A stretch of DNA of 36,365 nucleotides from NCBI GenBank assembly GCA_013286835.1, contig JABDEZ010000017.1, positions 1-36,365 on the forward strand, given 5' to 3'. Positions 19,510-27,455 of this stretch are shown here, piece after piece. Both the position numbers and the translations under genes were made by a program. The notes beneath the pieces are model-generated. The model did no database searches, was not told where the DNA came from, and saw nothing but the letters and a program-made list of their open reading frames with translations. Numbering within the stretch: the stretch's first letter is position 1; each line of letters opens with the position of its first letter. Source of the DNA: Bacteroidota bacterium (GTDB lineage: Bacteria; Bacteroidota; Bacteroidia; Chitinophagales; Chitinophagaceae).

Positions 19510-20541
19510 ATGCTGAAATCTTATCTGTCTTATATTGGTTTGGCTGCTGTATTGTTTTCAGCAACACTGCAAAGCTGTAAAAAATCGGACGGCATTAATA
19601 ATAACCAGGTAATTGAAACTCCGTATAGCCTTATTTATGGCGACAGTTCGGGCGCTGTTTATAATACTAATGACGGGGTAAACGTAAAGCCATTGCTGCG
19701 CACACCAGATGGTTTTGCTGCCCGTGCAATTTGTGCATCGGGTAACAATATACTCATGGCTAAGATCCACTTATTTGTAAGTACTGATAATGGCGCTAAT
19801 TTTAATGCTACATATGATACGCTCAATGAACGAGGGATAATAGCTTCGTGCATATATAGTTCGGCAGACCAGAACCGAGTTTATATAGCATCACGCATGG
19901 GGAGAATGGGCGTATTTTATAGCGATACCAACGGCAAGCAGAATACCTGGGTTGAGGACAGTTATGATGTGAACATTACCGGAACGGTTTCAATCACCTC
20001 TTTTACCGAATTGCAGAACAATACAATGATAGGTTATGATGCCATCAATAACCGTTTGTTTGAAAAACAAAATAAAGCTGATAATTGGCATGAAGTAACA
20101 GTAAACACGGCTTTGCCTACAGGTGGAACATTTTCGCTGAGCCATGTTGCCAATACAATAGTTGCTGTGGACTACACAGGTAACAATGGTGCTTATTATA
20201 CCACTCTTGGTGGTGGTGGCGTTTCGTGGAGCGGATATATAGGATTGCCACATACCAGGCTGCTTTCGGTAGCGGCACCCTTTGACCAGACATTGCTTAT
20301 AGGCACAGCTTCAGGAGGTGTTTATCGGTTAAACAGTGGAGGCGTTTTTACTCCAGCCAACAACGGACTGGCTACGGCTACCTCTGTAAATGGTATAACT
20401 GCTAAGGAAAATATTTATGTAGATGTTACTGCGCCGCAGCAATATGTGTACCTGGCAACCAACAACGGTCTTTATGTAAGCAAAGACCTGGGGCAGAACT
20501 GGGCACTTTCTCAACCAGGCAATATAGTTGCTATATACTAA
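19510..20541 (+). CDS. Lipoprotein with BNR/propeller-like repeats
   Basis: A 343-aa lipoprotein with signal MLKSYLSYIGLAAVLFSA and lipidation expected at Cys23 (TLQSC). The mature part contains repeats resembling sialidase/photosystem-stability beta-propeller blades: LFVSTDNGANFNATYDTL, GVFYSDTNGKQNTW, and at the end YLATNNGLYVSKDLGQNW. The Asp-x-Gly-x-x-W/F pattern is the Asp-box. Such propellers are structural and often carbohydrate- or protein-binding; no catalytic set is evident. It ends 7 bp before the stop of the convergent S4 gene, with no room for a separate terminator. Confidence 0.72.
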   Translation: MLKSYLSYIGLAAVLFSATLQSCKKSDGINNNQVIETPYSLIYGDSSGAVYNTNDGVNVKPLLRTPDGFAARAICASGNNILMAKIHLFVSTDNGANFNATYDTLNERGIIASCIYSSADQNRVYIASRMGRMGVFYSDTNGKQNTWVEDSYDVNITGTVSITSFTELQNNTMIGYDAINNRLFEKQNKADNWHEVTVNTALPTGGTFSLSHVANTIVAVDYTGNNGAYYTTLGGGGVSWSGYIGLPHTRLLSVAAPFDQTLLIGTASGGVYRLNSGGVFTPANNGLATATSVNGITAKENIYVDVTAPQQYVYLATNNGLYVSKDLGQNWALSQPGNIVAIY

Positions 20542-20548
20542 CTAGAAC

Positions 20549-20947
20549 TTAATCCTGATCCTGGCTTTGTTCAGGGTCTAATAGATCTTTCAGGTCGCGC
20601 CGCTGTAACTTAGTGGGGCGGCCTGTTTTGCTATGGCGCTTACCTGTAAAAAAGCTGGTGCCCAAATGGTTGACTACTTTGTCTTCCTCTGTAGTAAGGT
20701 CTATATAATTCTTAATTGCTTCTTCAAAAGTTACCCTGTTTTGCAGCAGGCCAGTTACTTCAATATTCCAGCGACGTGCAGGCGTTTTTATGTCGTAGCG
20801 TTCGCCAATGGCCACTGCTTTGGCTGGCTTTACGTTAGTGCCATTCCATTTTACTTTTCCTTCATCGCAGGCGGCGGTGGCCAATGTGCGTGTTTTGAAG
20901 ATACGTATTGCCCATAAGTATTTATCTATCCTCAACTTCTCACTCAT
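20549..20947 (-). CDS. S4-domain RNA-binding protein, Hsp15 (HslR)-like
   Basis: A 132-aa cytoplasmic protein. The S4 RNA-binding domain fills residues 4-70 (LRIDKYLWAIRIFKTRTLAT, then ACDEGKVKWNG and VKPAKAVAIGERYDI), very like the ribosome-associated heat shock protein Hsp15. In E. coli Hsp15 binds free 50S subunits carrying nascent chains and helps recycle them. The C terminus is basic then acidic (RPTKLQRRDLKDLLDPEQSQ), also usual for Hsp15. It is convergent with the propeller lipoprotein gene. Confidence 0.88.
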   Translation of the reverse strand: MSEKLRIDKYLWAIRIFKTRTLATAACDEGKVKWNGTNVKPAKAVAIGERYDIKTPARRWNIEVTGLLQNRVTFEEAIKNYIDLTTEEDKVVNHLGTSFFTGKRHSKTGRPTKLQRRDLKDLLDPEQSQDQD

Positions 20948-21241
20948 AATCTAAATTAAGATTTTCGGGGGAATAAAATATATTACCCTGTTCAAGGATA
21001 GGCGTGTGCAATTTGATATATAAGAGGGGTCGTGTAGCAAGGATCACTGCTGAGTAATGGAAAATATGATTTGTATTTGTTTAAGCCTTAAAATTTCAAG
21101 TGAAGTATTTACAAGTTTGTTAAACAATAGGATGGTGCTTAGCTAATAACGGATTATAGCTTTACATTTGCCAGAGTGTCATGTTCCGACTCATTGGGGC
21201 ATGTAAATCAACTATTTTATCATTTATAGAAATCTAACTCA
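20948..21241. other. Divergent intergenic region
   Basis: 294 bases between the divergent S4 gene and the EGF-like lipoprotein gene. A single -7-like box on the plus strand (TACATTTG, 21163-21170) could serve the lipoprotein gene. No hairpin, tRNA or small RNA could be recognised. Confidence 0.4.
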
Positions 21242-21766
21242 GTGAAGAGCATCAGGCAGATACTTGTTTCAGGCGTGTTTACGATGGCCGTATTTTCATG
21301 TGTATTGTACAGCAGTTGCAAAAATAAGTGTGGGAGTGTGGTATGCCAGAACGGTGGTACCTGCACCAGTAATGTGTGTGTATGTGCTACAGGTTATTAT
21401 GGCAACACCTGTAGTGGCTCTGAAACCAGCGAATATATAGGTACTTACAATTGCAGTAATGAGAAGTGTTATCCGGCATTAGTAGGCAATTCAGGCTGGC
21501 AGAGTTCGATTGTAGTATCAGTAAATAACAGCGGTTATACAGTGACCATAAATAATTTTGCGGGATCGAATGTACCTTATGATGCGGTAGTTGATAGTCT
21601 GGGTGACTTACAGATAGTTCCTGCTACAGGTAGCTATGGCGTATCAGCCAGAGGTAAATATACTGTTGATTCCACAGGGCATGGAGTAATTGAAATGAAT
21701 TATACAGAATCGACATCGTCGGGTACAGGGAACTACAGTTGCGCAATGCGTATGAGAAAAGAATAA
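21242..21766 (+). CDS. Lipoprotein with one EGF-like domain
   Basis: A 174-aa protein starting at GTG (21242); the next in-frame Met (residue 15) would lose the positive n-region, so GTG is preferred. The signal ends LYSSC with Cys26 as the lipidation site. It is followed directly by an EGF-like module: Cys30, 35, 41, 46, 48 and 57 spaced C-x4-C-x5-C-x4-C-x-C-x8-C, with NGGTC and GYYGNTC as in classic EGF repeats. The remaining 110 residues are beta-rich with no recognised family. EGF-like modules are a eukaryotic hallmark, seen sporadically in Bacteroidota surface proteins, and usually serve protein or glycan contact. It is convergent with clpC, sharing a two-way terminator. Confidence 0.72.
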   Translation: MKSIRQILVSGVFTMAVFSCVLYSSCKNKCGSVVCQNGGTCTSNVCVCATGYYGNTCSGSETSEYIGTYNCSNEKCYPALVGNSGWQSSIVVSVNNSGYTVTINNFAGSNVPYDAVVDSLGDLQIVPATGSYGVSARGKYTVDSTGHGVIEMNYTESTSSGTGNYSCAMRMRKE

Positions 21767-21811
21767 GCAACTGGTACTAATTTATAAATTACATCACTAC
21801 TTCGCTATAAC

Positions 21812-21848
21812 AAAAAAAGAACGATGGACACGCCATCGTTCTTTTTTT
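21812..21848. terminator. Bidirectional terminator between EGF-like gene and clpC
   Basis: gaacgatgg (21819-21827) pairs with ccatcgttc (21833-21841) around a 5-base loop. It is flanked by seven A on the left and seven T on the right, so it works in both directions. Confidence 0.9.
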
Positions 21849-21865
21849 ACTATTTACAGGCAGTT

Positions 21866-24412
21866 TTATTGCTCTGTTTCTTTTATTTCTGTTACAGGAG
21901 TTATGTTGTCTGAGAACACAATCCTTTTTTCTTCTTCATTATAGTCTGCAGTAATATTGTCACCTTCTTTTATGCGGTGGTTCAATATTTCTTCTGCCAG
22001 AGGATCTTCCAGGTATTTCTGGATGGCCCTATGTAGTGGCCTTGCCCCGAATTGCTGGTCGTAACCCTTTTCTGCAATGAATTTCTTGGCGCTATCTGTC
22101 AATTCAAGTGCGAAGCCAAGGGCATTGAGCCTCTTCATTACATCTTTCATAATGATGTCGATGATCTTGCCGATATGAGCTTCTGTGAGTGAATTGAAAA
22201 TGATCACATCATCAATACGGTTGAGGAACTCAGGGGAGAAGGTCCGTTTAAGTGCACGTTCTATAACTCCACGGCTTGTATCTTCTGTTGATTCAGCAAC
22301 TGCGCTGGTAGCAAAACCTACACCTGTACCAAAATCTTTCAACTGGCGTGCGCCAATGTTTGATGTCATGATAATCAGGGTGTTCTTGAAGTCCACCTTG
22401 CGGCCTAAGCCATCGGTTAACTGACCATCATCAAGTACTTGTAAAAGTATGTTGAAGATATCCGGATGTGCTTTTTCAATTTCATCCAGCAATACAACTG
22501 AATAAGGCTTGCGGCGTATTTTTTCTGTCAGCTGTCCACCTTCTTCATAACCTACATATCCTGGAGGTGCACCAATTAAACGGCTGAGAGAGAATTTTTC
22601 CATGTACTCACTCATGTCTATGCGTATCAGCGCATCATCGCTGTCGAACATATAACGTGCGAGGGCACGGGCAAGTTCTGTTTTACCTACACCCGTTGGG
22701 CCAAGGAATATGAAAGAGCCAATTGGCTTGCGTGGATCTTTAAGACCCACCCTATTGCGCTGGATAGCTTTTACAACTTTGCTTATTGCTTCATCCTGTC
22801 CTACTACGGCACCGGCAAGATCTTCGCCCATGCGGCGTAGTTTGGCGCTTTCGGCTTCCACCATACGCATTACGGGTATGCCAGTCATCATGCTCACTAC
22901 TTCTGCAATGGCTTCTTCGTTTATAGGGTAGCGTTTGTTCTTAGCTTCTTCTTCCCATTCTACCTTAGCACGTTCCAGTTCTTCTCCCAGCCTTTTTTCA
23001 CGATCGCGAAGTGCAGCTGCTTCTTCAAAGCGCTGGCTTTTTACTACCTTGTTCTTCTCTTGTTTTATATCTTCTATCTTCTTTTCGAGATCCAGGATAT
23101 TCTGAGGGACGTTGATGTTTTTTAGGTGTACACGCGCACCAACCTCATCCATCACGTCTATGGCCTTGTCGGGCAACAGGCGGTCTGTCATATATCTATC
23201 GCTGAGTTTCACACATGCTTCTATTGATTCCTGATCGTAGATGACATTATGGAAGTCTTCGTATTTAGATTTGATATTGGTAAGTATCGTAATTGTTTCC
23301 TCTACACTCGGAGGATCTATCATTACCTTCTGGAACCTGCGGTCGAGTGCACCATCTTTTTCGATGTACATCCTGTACTCATCCAGCGTTGATGCCCCAA
23401 TGCACTGCAGATCGCCACGGGCAAGTGCAGGTTTGAATATATTGCTGGCATCGAGTGAGCCTGAAGCACCACCTGCGCCTACAATAGTGTGTATTTCATC
23501 AATGAATAGGATCACGTCGCGGTTCTTTTCCAGCTCGTTCATGATGGCCTTCATGCGTTCCTCAAACTGGCCACGATACTTGGTACCTGCAACCAATGCT
23601 GCAAGATCAAGGCTGATAACCCTTTTATCGAACAATACACGAGATACCTTACGCTGTACGATACGCAAAGCCAACCCCTCTACTATGGCAGTTTTACCTA
23701 CACCAGGTTCACCAATGAGTATAGGGTTATTTTTTTTCCTGCGCGATAGTATCTGAGATACCCTTTCTATTTCTTCTTCGCGGCCAACGATGGGGTCTAA
23801 ATTTCCCAGTTCGGCAAGCTTGGTTATATCGCGACCAAAGTTGTCTAGTACAGGGGTTTTTGATTTAGCAGTAGTACCTGCCTGACGGCGCTGTTGCTGG
23901 TACTGGCGGCGTTCATCGTCATCTTCGAACTCTTCAGAGCCGGGATCATTGCTGTAATCTGCCTTGGGACTACCGCCCTGCACAATGCCGAGTTCGCTTT
24001 TGAAGCGTTCGTAATCCACATCGTACTGGTGCAGTATCTGGGTTGCTACGTTTTCTTTGTTTTTAAGAATAGAAAGCATCAGGTGTTCAGTTTCAACAGT
24101 CGCGCTTTTTAAAGCCTTGGCTTCCAGTACGGTGATGCGTATCACTTTTTCGGCCTGTTTAGTGAGGGGCAGGCTGTTTATGTTGGCCAATGGTTTGTTG
24201 TTCTTATCCTTGATGGCTATTTCGAGCTCCTTGCGCAGCTCAAACAGGTCTACCTGCATGGTTTGCAGTACACGTACCGCAAGACCATCACCCTCGCGGA
24301 TAAGACCTAGCAGCAGGTGCTCTGTGCCGATGAAATCATTGCCGAGGCGCAGTGCTTCTTCCCTGCTGTAGGAAATGATCTCTTTTACTTTTGGTGAGAA
24401 ATTTGAGTCCAT
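21866..24412 (-). CDS. clpC: ClpC-type AAA+ ATPase of the Clp protease
   Basis: Unfoldase that feeds proteins to ClpP. The frame is open upstream to 24487, but the family start is the Met at 24410-24412 (MDSNFSPKVKEIISYSREEA), giving 848 aa, the usual length. The order is two Clp-N repeats (about 1-145), an acidic then Gln-rich linker (150-190), AAA1 with Walker A GEPGVGKT (234-241) and Walker B ILFIDEIH, a UVR/coiled middle segment (about 455-490) that distinguishes ClpC from ClpA, AAA2 with GPTGVGKT (571-578), and the ClpP-contact loop VGF (698-700). This class often uses a McsB or adaptor partner; none is here. It faces a bidirectional terminator at its end. Confidence 0.95.
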   Translation of the reverse strand: MDSNFSPKVKEIISYSREEALRLGNDFIGTEHLLLGLIREGDGLAVRVLQTMQVDLFELRKELEIAIKDKNNKPLANINSLPLTKQAEKVIRITVLEAKALKSATVETEHLMLSILKNKENVATQILHQYDVDYERFKSELGIVQGGSPKADYSNDPGSEEFEDDDERRQYQQQRRQAGTTAKSKTPVLDNFGRDITKLAELGNLDPIVGREEEIERVSQILSRRKKNNPILIGEPGVGKTAIVEGLALRIVQRKVSRVLFDKRVISLDLAALVAGTKYRGQFEERMKAIMNELEKNRDVILFIDEIHTIVGAGGASGSLDASNIFKPALARGDLQCIGASTLDEYRMYIEKDGALDRRFQKVMIDPPSVEETITILTNIKSKYEDFHNVIYDQESIEACVKLSDRYMTDRLLPDKAIDVMDEVGARVHLKNINVPQNILDLEKKIEDIKQEKNKVVKSQRFEEAAALRDREKRLGEELERAKVEWEEEAKNKRYPINEEAIAEVVSMMTGIPVMRMVEAESAKLRRMGEDLAGAVVGQDEAISKVVKAIQRNRVGLKDPRKPIGSFIFLGPTGVGKTELARALARYMFDSDDALIRIDMSEYMEKFSLSRLIGAPPGYVGYEEGGQLTEKIRRKPYSVVLLDEIEKAHPDIFNILLQVLDDGQLTDGLGRKVDFKNTLIIMTSNIGARQLKDFGTGVGFATSAVAESTEDTSRGVIERALKRTFSPEFLNRIDDVIIFNSLTEAHIGKIIDIIMKDVMKRLNALGFALELTDSAKKFIAEKGYDQQFGARPLHRAIQKYLEDPLAEEILNHRIKEGDNITADYNEEEKRIVFSDNITPVTEIKETEQ

Positions 24413-24631
24413 GAAAAATGTCTCTTGATTTAAAGATGAAATTAACGATAAATGGGATTCGGTATTATTCAGTTTGCCTATGTCCATATTTAATAAAGTT
24501 CTACGATTCTTATTTCCTGTCTGTCCTTATTATCCGATAGCCCTACTCTAATATACGAAAGAATATTTGGGCAAGAAATGTTAATTTTAGGGGTTGATTA
24601 TCTAATGCCACAACACAATTTATACTTCTCT

Positions 24632-25006
24632 ATGGAATTCAAAATTGATACCAAAAGCAGTTATACAAATATTAAACCGCCGGAGGCGCCAATAGATGCT
24701 ATTATGACAGAAAACATACGACAAAAGTGGTATGAACTGATAGGAGAGGGCTGCCAAAATCTGATATTGGACCTGGAAAACAGCACAAGTGCGGATGAAA
24801 ATGGTATTGCCGGGTTATTGAATCTGCATGAAGATTGTTATAGTAATGGGCGCTCTTTTGTAATTGTTAGTTTAACAGGGCTTGCTGCCCGGCAAGTAAA
24901 AGAGTCGGAAATGGCATCATCACTTAATATAGCGCCGACACAAGCTGAGGCAGTAGATATTGTTAATATGGAGATATTGGAGCGTGAGTTATTTAACGAG
25001 GAGTAA
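24632..25006 (+). CDS. STAS-domain protein (anti-sigma antagonist-like)
   Basis: A 124-aa cytoplasmic STAS-fold protein. The start at 24632 (MEFKIDTKSSYTNIKP) matches the fold's first strand; the frame extends upstream to 24578 but that part adds no fold. The central strand and helix (NLILDLENSTSADENGIAGL) align with the SpoIIAA phosphorylation site, where the usual Asp-Ser-Ser-Gly is Asp-Glu-Asn-Gly. The phosphorylatable Ser is therefore missing. It probably acts as a non-switched or scaffolding STAS protein. It sits 59 bp upstream of rnz on the same strand and may share its transcript. No anti-sigma kinase or phosphatase is in the window. Confidence 0.72.
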   Translation: MEFKIDTKSSYTNIKPPEAPIDAIMTENIRQKWYELIGEGCQNLILDLENSTSADENGIAGLLNLHEDCYSNGRSFVIVSLTGLAARQVKESEMASSLNIAPTQAEAVDIVNMEILERELFNEE

Positions 25007-25065
25007 ATCGGGAGTAAATAAAGAGCAAGATTTTTACCTGTACCAATACATTTTATATATAGTTG

Positions 25066-25968
25066 ATGAAAGTTACCATCCTGGGAAATAATTCTGCATT
25101 GCCAGCATTTGGCCGTCACCCTACCGCTCAAGTTGTTGCAGTGGCAAGTGGGCTATTGCTAATAGACTGCGGCGAAGGTACCCAGGTGCAGTTGCAGCGC
25201 TATGGACTGAAATGGCGTAGTTTGAACCATATCTATATCAGTCACCTGCATGGGGATCATTATTTTGGCTTACCGGGTCTTATTAATAGTATGAGCTTGC
25301 TTGGCCGTACTTCTCCATTATATCTCTATGGCCCTGCGTTTCTTATAACCATTTTGCAATCTATTTTGGATGCAGCTGATTCTGAGTTGAGCTATCCTTT
25401 ACATTTTCATGCTTTGCAGGAAGGAGAAGAACTGCTTACGGATAACGAGTATTTTTCGGTGAGGTCATTTCCTGTGATTCACCGGATAGCATGCCATGGG
25501 TTTGTGGTAAAAAGCAAAACCAGGGGCAGAAAGCTACTGCCTGATAAATGTGTGGAGTATGAAATACCAGCTGCGTACTACGAAAAATTAAAACAAGGCT
25601 CAGACTATGAACGCAAGGATGGGGTTCTGGTAAAAAATGAATGGGTAACCACAGAGGGGCCCGCACCGAAAACCTATGCCTATTGTGCAGATACTTTATT
25701 CACTGAAACTATTGTGCCTGCAATATATGGGGCTGATACCATTTACCATGAATGCACTTATCTTGAAAAAGATGGCGATAAAGCGGCTGCACGCTACCAC
25801 AGTACCGCTATCCAAGCAGCAAAAATAGCTGTGCTGGCAAATGTTAAACAGTTGCTGCTGGGGCATTTTTCATCGAAGTACCGAGATCTTGAGCCTTTTA
25901 AGGAAGAAGCGACTACAATATTCCCAAATGTACAGATAGCAGAAGAAGGGAAGGCCTTTGATGTATAG
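25066..25968 (+). CDS. rnz: Ribonuclease Z
   Basis: Metallo-beta-lactamase-fold endonuclease that removes 3' trailers of tRNA precursors. 300 aa, normal for the short form. I choose the ATG at 25066 over the overlapping TTG at 25063. The zinc motif HLHGDH is at 60-65, followed by the flexible-arm region, then CADTLF (second Asp ligand region), YHECTY and HSTAIQAA, and LLLGHFSSKY near the end with the last His ligand. All main zinc ligands appear present. Since tRNA-His in this window encodes its own CCA, processing here would be of tRNAs lacking CCA or of other substrates; this is inference. Confidence 0.95.
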   Translation: MKVTILGNNSALPAFGRHPTAQVVAVASGLLLIDCGEGTQVQLQRYGLKWRSLNHIYISHLHGDHYFGLPGLINSMSLLGRTSPLYLYGPAFLITILQSILDAADSELSYPLHFHALQEGEELLTDNEYFSVRSFPVIHRIACHGFVVKSKTRGRKLLPDKCVEYEIPAAYYEKLKQGSDYERKDGVLVKNEWVTTEGPAPKTYAYCADTLFTETIVPAIYGADTIYHECTYLEKDGDKAAARYHSTAIQAAKIAVLANVKQLLLGHFSSKYRDLEPFKEEATTIFPNVQIAEEGKAFDV

Positions 25969-26043
25969 CATTTGTGCAATAATAGTTTTGCAGCATTAGT
26001 TTTATATAAAGACTATAAATTATTACCTTCTAAAACAGATTTA

Positions 26044-26781
26044 ATGCCATTTACTTTTTCCCATCCTTCGGTAGTATTGGTGTTAAAGAAGTTTTTGCCG
26101 CGTTTACATTTGTCTGCGACCGCACTTATTGTGGGTAGCATTGCCCCGGATTTTGAAGGTTTTTTATTTCTGCACACTCGTAAGACGTTTAGCCACACCT
26201 GGGGCGGCATTTTTTTCTTTGATATGCCAATAGGAATAATAATATGCTTTCTGTGGCACAACATGATTAAAGAAGGGTTTATAGATAATGTGCCCTTATA
26301 TTTTAAGAAAAAATTTTACCGATACAGAAGCTTTGACTGGAATAAATATTTTAGTAACCATAAAATAGTTGTTATTACTTGTTTATTTATTGGTGCAGCT
26401 ACACATCTTGTTTGGGATGATTATACTCATTTTAACGGGACAGACTATACTGCGGTAACTGTGTGGCATTTAGAGATGTCTGTATTTATTTTCAGGCAGT
26501 TTATGAGCTCAATAGTCGGCTTTGCTTTTATTTTGCTGTATGTTTGGTTTATGCCAATATCAGTAGTTGTGCCCACCTCAAGATATCACGGATATTGGTT
26601 TATTGTGATGGAGGTGGCAGCTATAGGTGTATTTCTTCGTATACTGAGTACTTCAATGCCCACATCATCAATACTTGGTTATATTGATTCTATTGTAATG
26701 ACATTTCTTTCTTCTTTAATTCTGGGTGTTTTATGTTCGTCAATTATTTTTAATATATGGAAACGAAATAGCATAACATAA
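26044..26781 (+). CDS. DUF4184 membrane protein
   Basis: A 245-aa inner-membrane protein. The frame is open from a TTG at 25972, but the family start is the ATG at 26044 giving MPFTFSHPSVVLVLKKF, the hallmark opening of DUF4184. Conserved His and Asp residues follow in GSIAPDFEGFLF, in KTFSHTWGGIFFFD and in ATHLVWDDYTHF. Together these resemble the metal-dependent hydrolase-like pattern of membrane proteins such as YdjM/LrgB neighbours, but the function is not known. Several hydrophobic helices follow. It is the last gene before the polysaccharide locus, separated from it by the leader at 26782-26909. Confidence 0.82.
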   Translation: MPFTFSHPSVVLVLKKFLPRLHLSATALIVGSIAPDFEGFLFLHTRKTFSHTWGGIFFFDMPIGIIICFLWHNMIKEGFIDNVPLYFKKKFYRYRSFDWNKYFSNHKIVVITCLFIGAATHLVWDDYTHFNGTDYTAVTVWHLEMSVFIFRQFMSSIVGFAFILLYVWFMPISVVVPTSRYHGYWFIVMEVAAIGVFLRILSTSMPTSSILGYIDSIVMTFLSSLILGVLCSSIIFNIWKRNSIT

Positions 26782-26820
26782 AGTTCATTGTTGTTTTTTT
26801 TGCCTTTCAACAAAAAAAAG

Positions 26821-26909
26821 TAGCTTCGCACATAGATCGAGTAGAAATATTACTCGATAATGTGTGACTCACAGAGGCGAAGCCATGTGAATCCGGATAG
26901 GAAGCTAAG
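26821..26909 (+). promoter_or_regulatory. Structured leader of the polysaccharide locus (candidate RNA switch)
   Basis: Several exact inverted repeats lie in the 89 bases before the first gene. (1) atcgagta (26836-26843) pairs with tactcgat (26851-26858) around gaaatat. (2) cacat (26829-26833) pairs with atgtg at 26860-26864 or with a second atgtg at 26885-26889. (3) gcttcgc (26823-26829) pairs with gcgaagc (26877-26883). (4) tagcttc (26821-26827) pairs instead with gaagcta (26901-26907), which covers the aggaag ribosome site just before the ATG at 26910. Pairings 3 and 4 exclude each other and would leave the ribosome site free or buried. Alternative reading: tagcttcg (26821-26828), with TTG at 26800-26802, could be a promoter, which would remove the 5' arm from the RNA. 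I recall no named riboswitch with this pattern. Confidence 0.5.
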
Positions 26910-27455
26910 ATGCTGGAAACACTAATATCATCCCGTACAAGAATAAAATTGTTGCTTAGATTATTTCTTAATCCAAGCAGTACTGCCTATTTACGCGGTA
27001 TGGCCGAAGAATTTAATGAAAGTACCAATGCCATAAGACTAGAGCTCAACCGGTTTGAAGAAGCGGGTATGCTGGTATCGAAGAATGAAGGGAATAAAAA
27101 AGTTTACCAGGCCAACCAGGAGCATCCGCTATTTAAGGATATACATAGTATAGTTCTGAAATATTTGGGTATAGACCGGATAATAGAGACCGTTATTAAA
27201 AGGACGGGGAACCTAGAGAAAGTTTATATAACAGGTGATTATGCAATTGGAAAAGAAACAGACATATTGGATCTTTTGTTTATTGGTGAAATCAATAAAA
27301 ATTATCTTACTAACCTGATCGGTAAAGTAGAAGGGATGATCGGTAAAAAAGTAAGGTATCTTACTTATAGCTCGGAGGAATGGTCTCGGATAGCGAATAA
27401 GGAGAATGCTTCGGTTAAAAACCTTTTGTTGTGGGAAAATAAAACTGAAATCTGA
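26910..27455 (+). CDS. Winged-helix protein with degenerate nucleotidyltransferase-like domain
   Basis: A 181-aa predicted regulator. Residues 1-75 form an ArsR/MarR-like winged helix (RIKLLLRLFLNPSSTAYLRG, then NESTNAIRLELNRFEEAGML and KKVYQANQEHP). From about residue 80 the sequence follows the small MNT-type nucleotidyltransferase pattern (EKVYITGDYAIGKETDILDL). The active GS motif reads GD and the metal-binding DxD reads DILD, so it is probably inactive and may only sense a ligand. Similar proteins occur at the head of Bacteroidota polysaccharide loci, usually annotated only as winged-helix regulators. Its TGA overlaps the ATG of the UpxY gene (TGATG, 27453-27457), so the two are translationally coupled. 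The structured leader precedes it. Confidence 0.75.
   Translation: MLETLISSRTRIKLLLRLFLNPSSTAYLRGMAEEFNESTNAIRLELNRFEEAGMLVSKNEGNKKVYQANQEHPLFKDIHSIVLKYLGIDRIIETVIKRTGNLEKVYITGDYAIGKETDILDLLFIGEINKNYLTNLIGKVEGMIGKKVRYLTYSSEEWSRIANKENASVKNLLLWENKTEI

Noticed and set aside
23241-23756. Plus-strand frame of 171 codons inside clpC
   Set aside because: It is antisense to the AAA1 domain of clpC, with Ser/Leu-rich shadow composition and no family match.
24413-24487. N-terminal extension of ClpC to the Met at 24487
   Set aside because: The 25 extra residues do not belong to the family; the Clp-N domain begins at the internal Met at 24412, giving the normal length.
26860-26909. Cyclic-di-GMP-I (GEMM) riboswitch in the polysaccharide leader
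   Set aside because: A short likeness (GGCGAAGCC, TCCGG) was noticed, but the invariant CACGCACAGGGCAAACC-type core and the GAAA tetraloop-receptor pair are missing.
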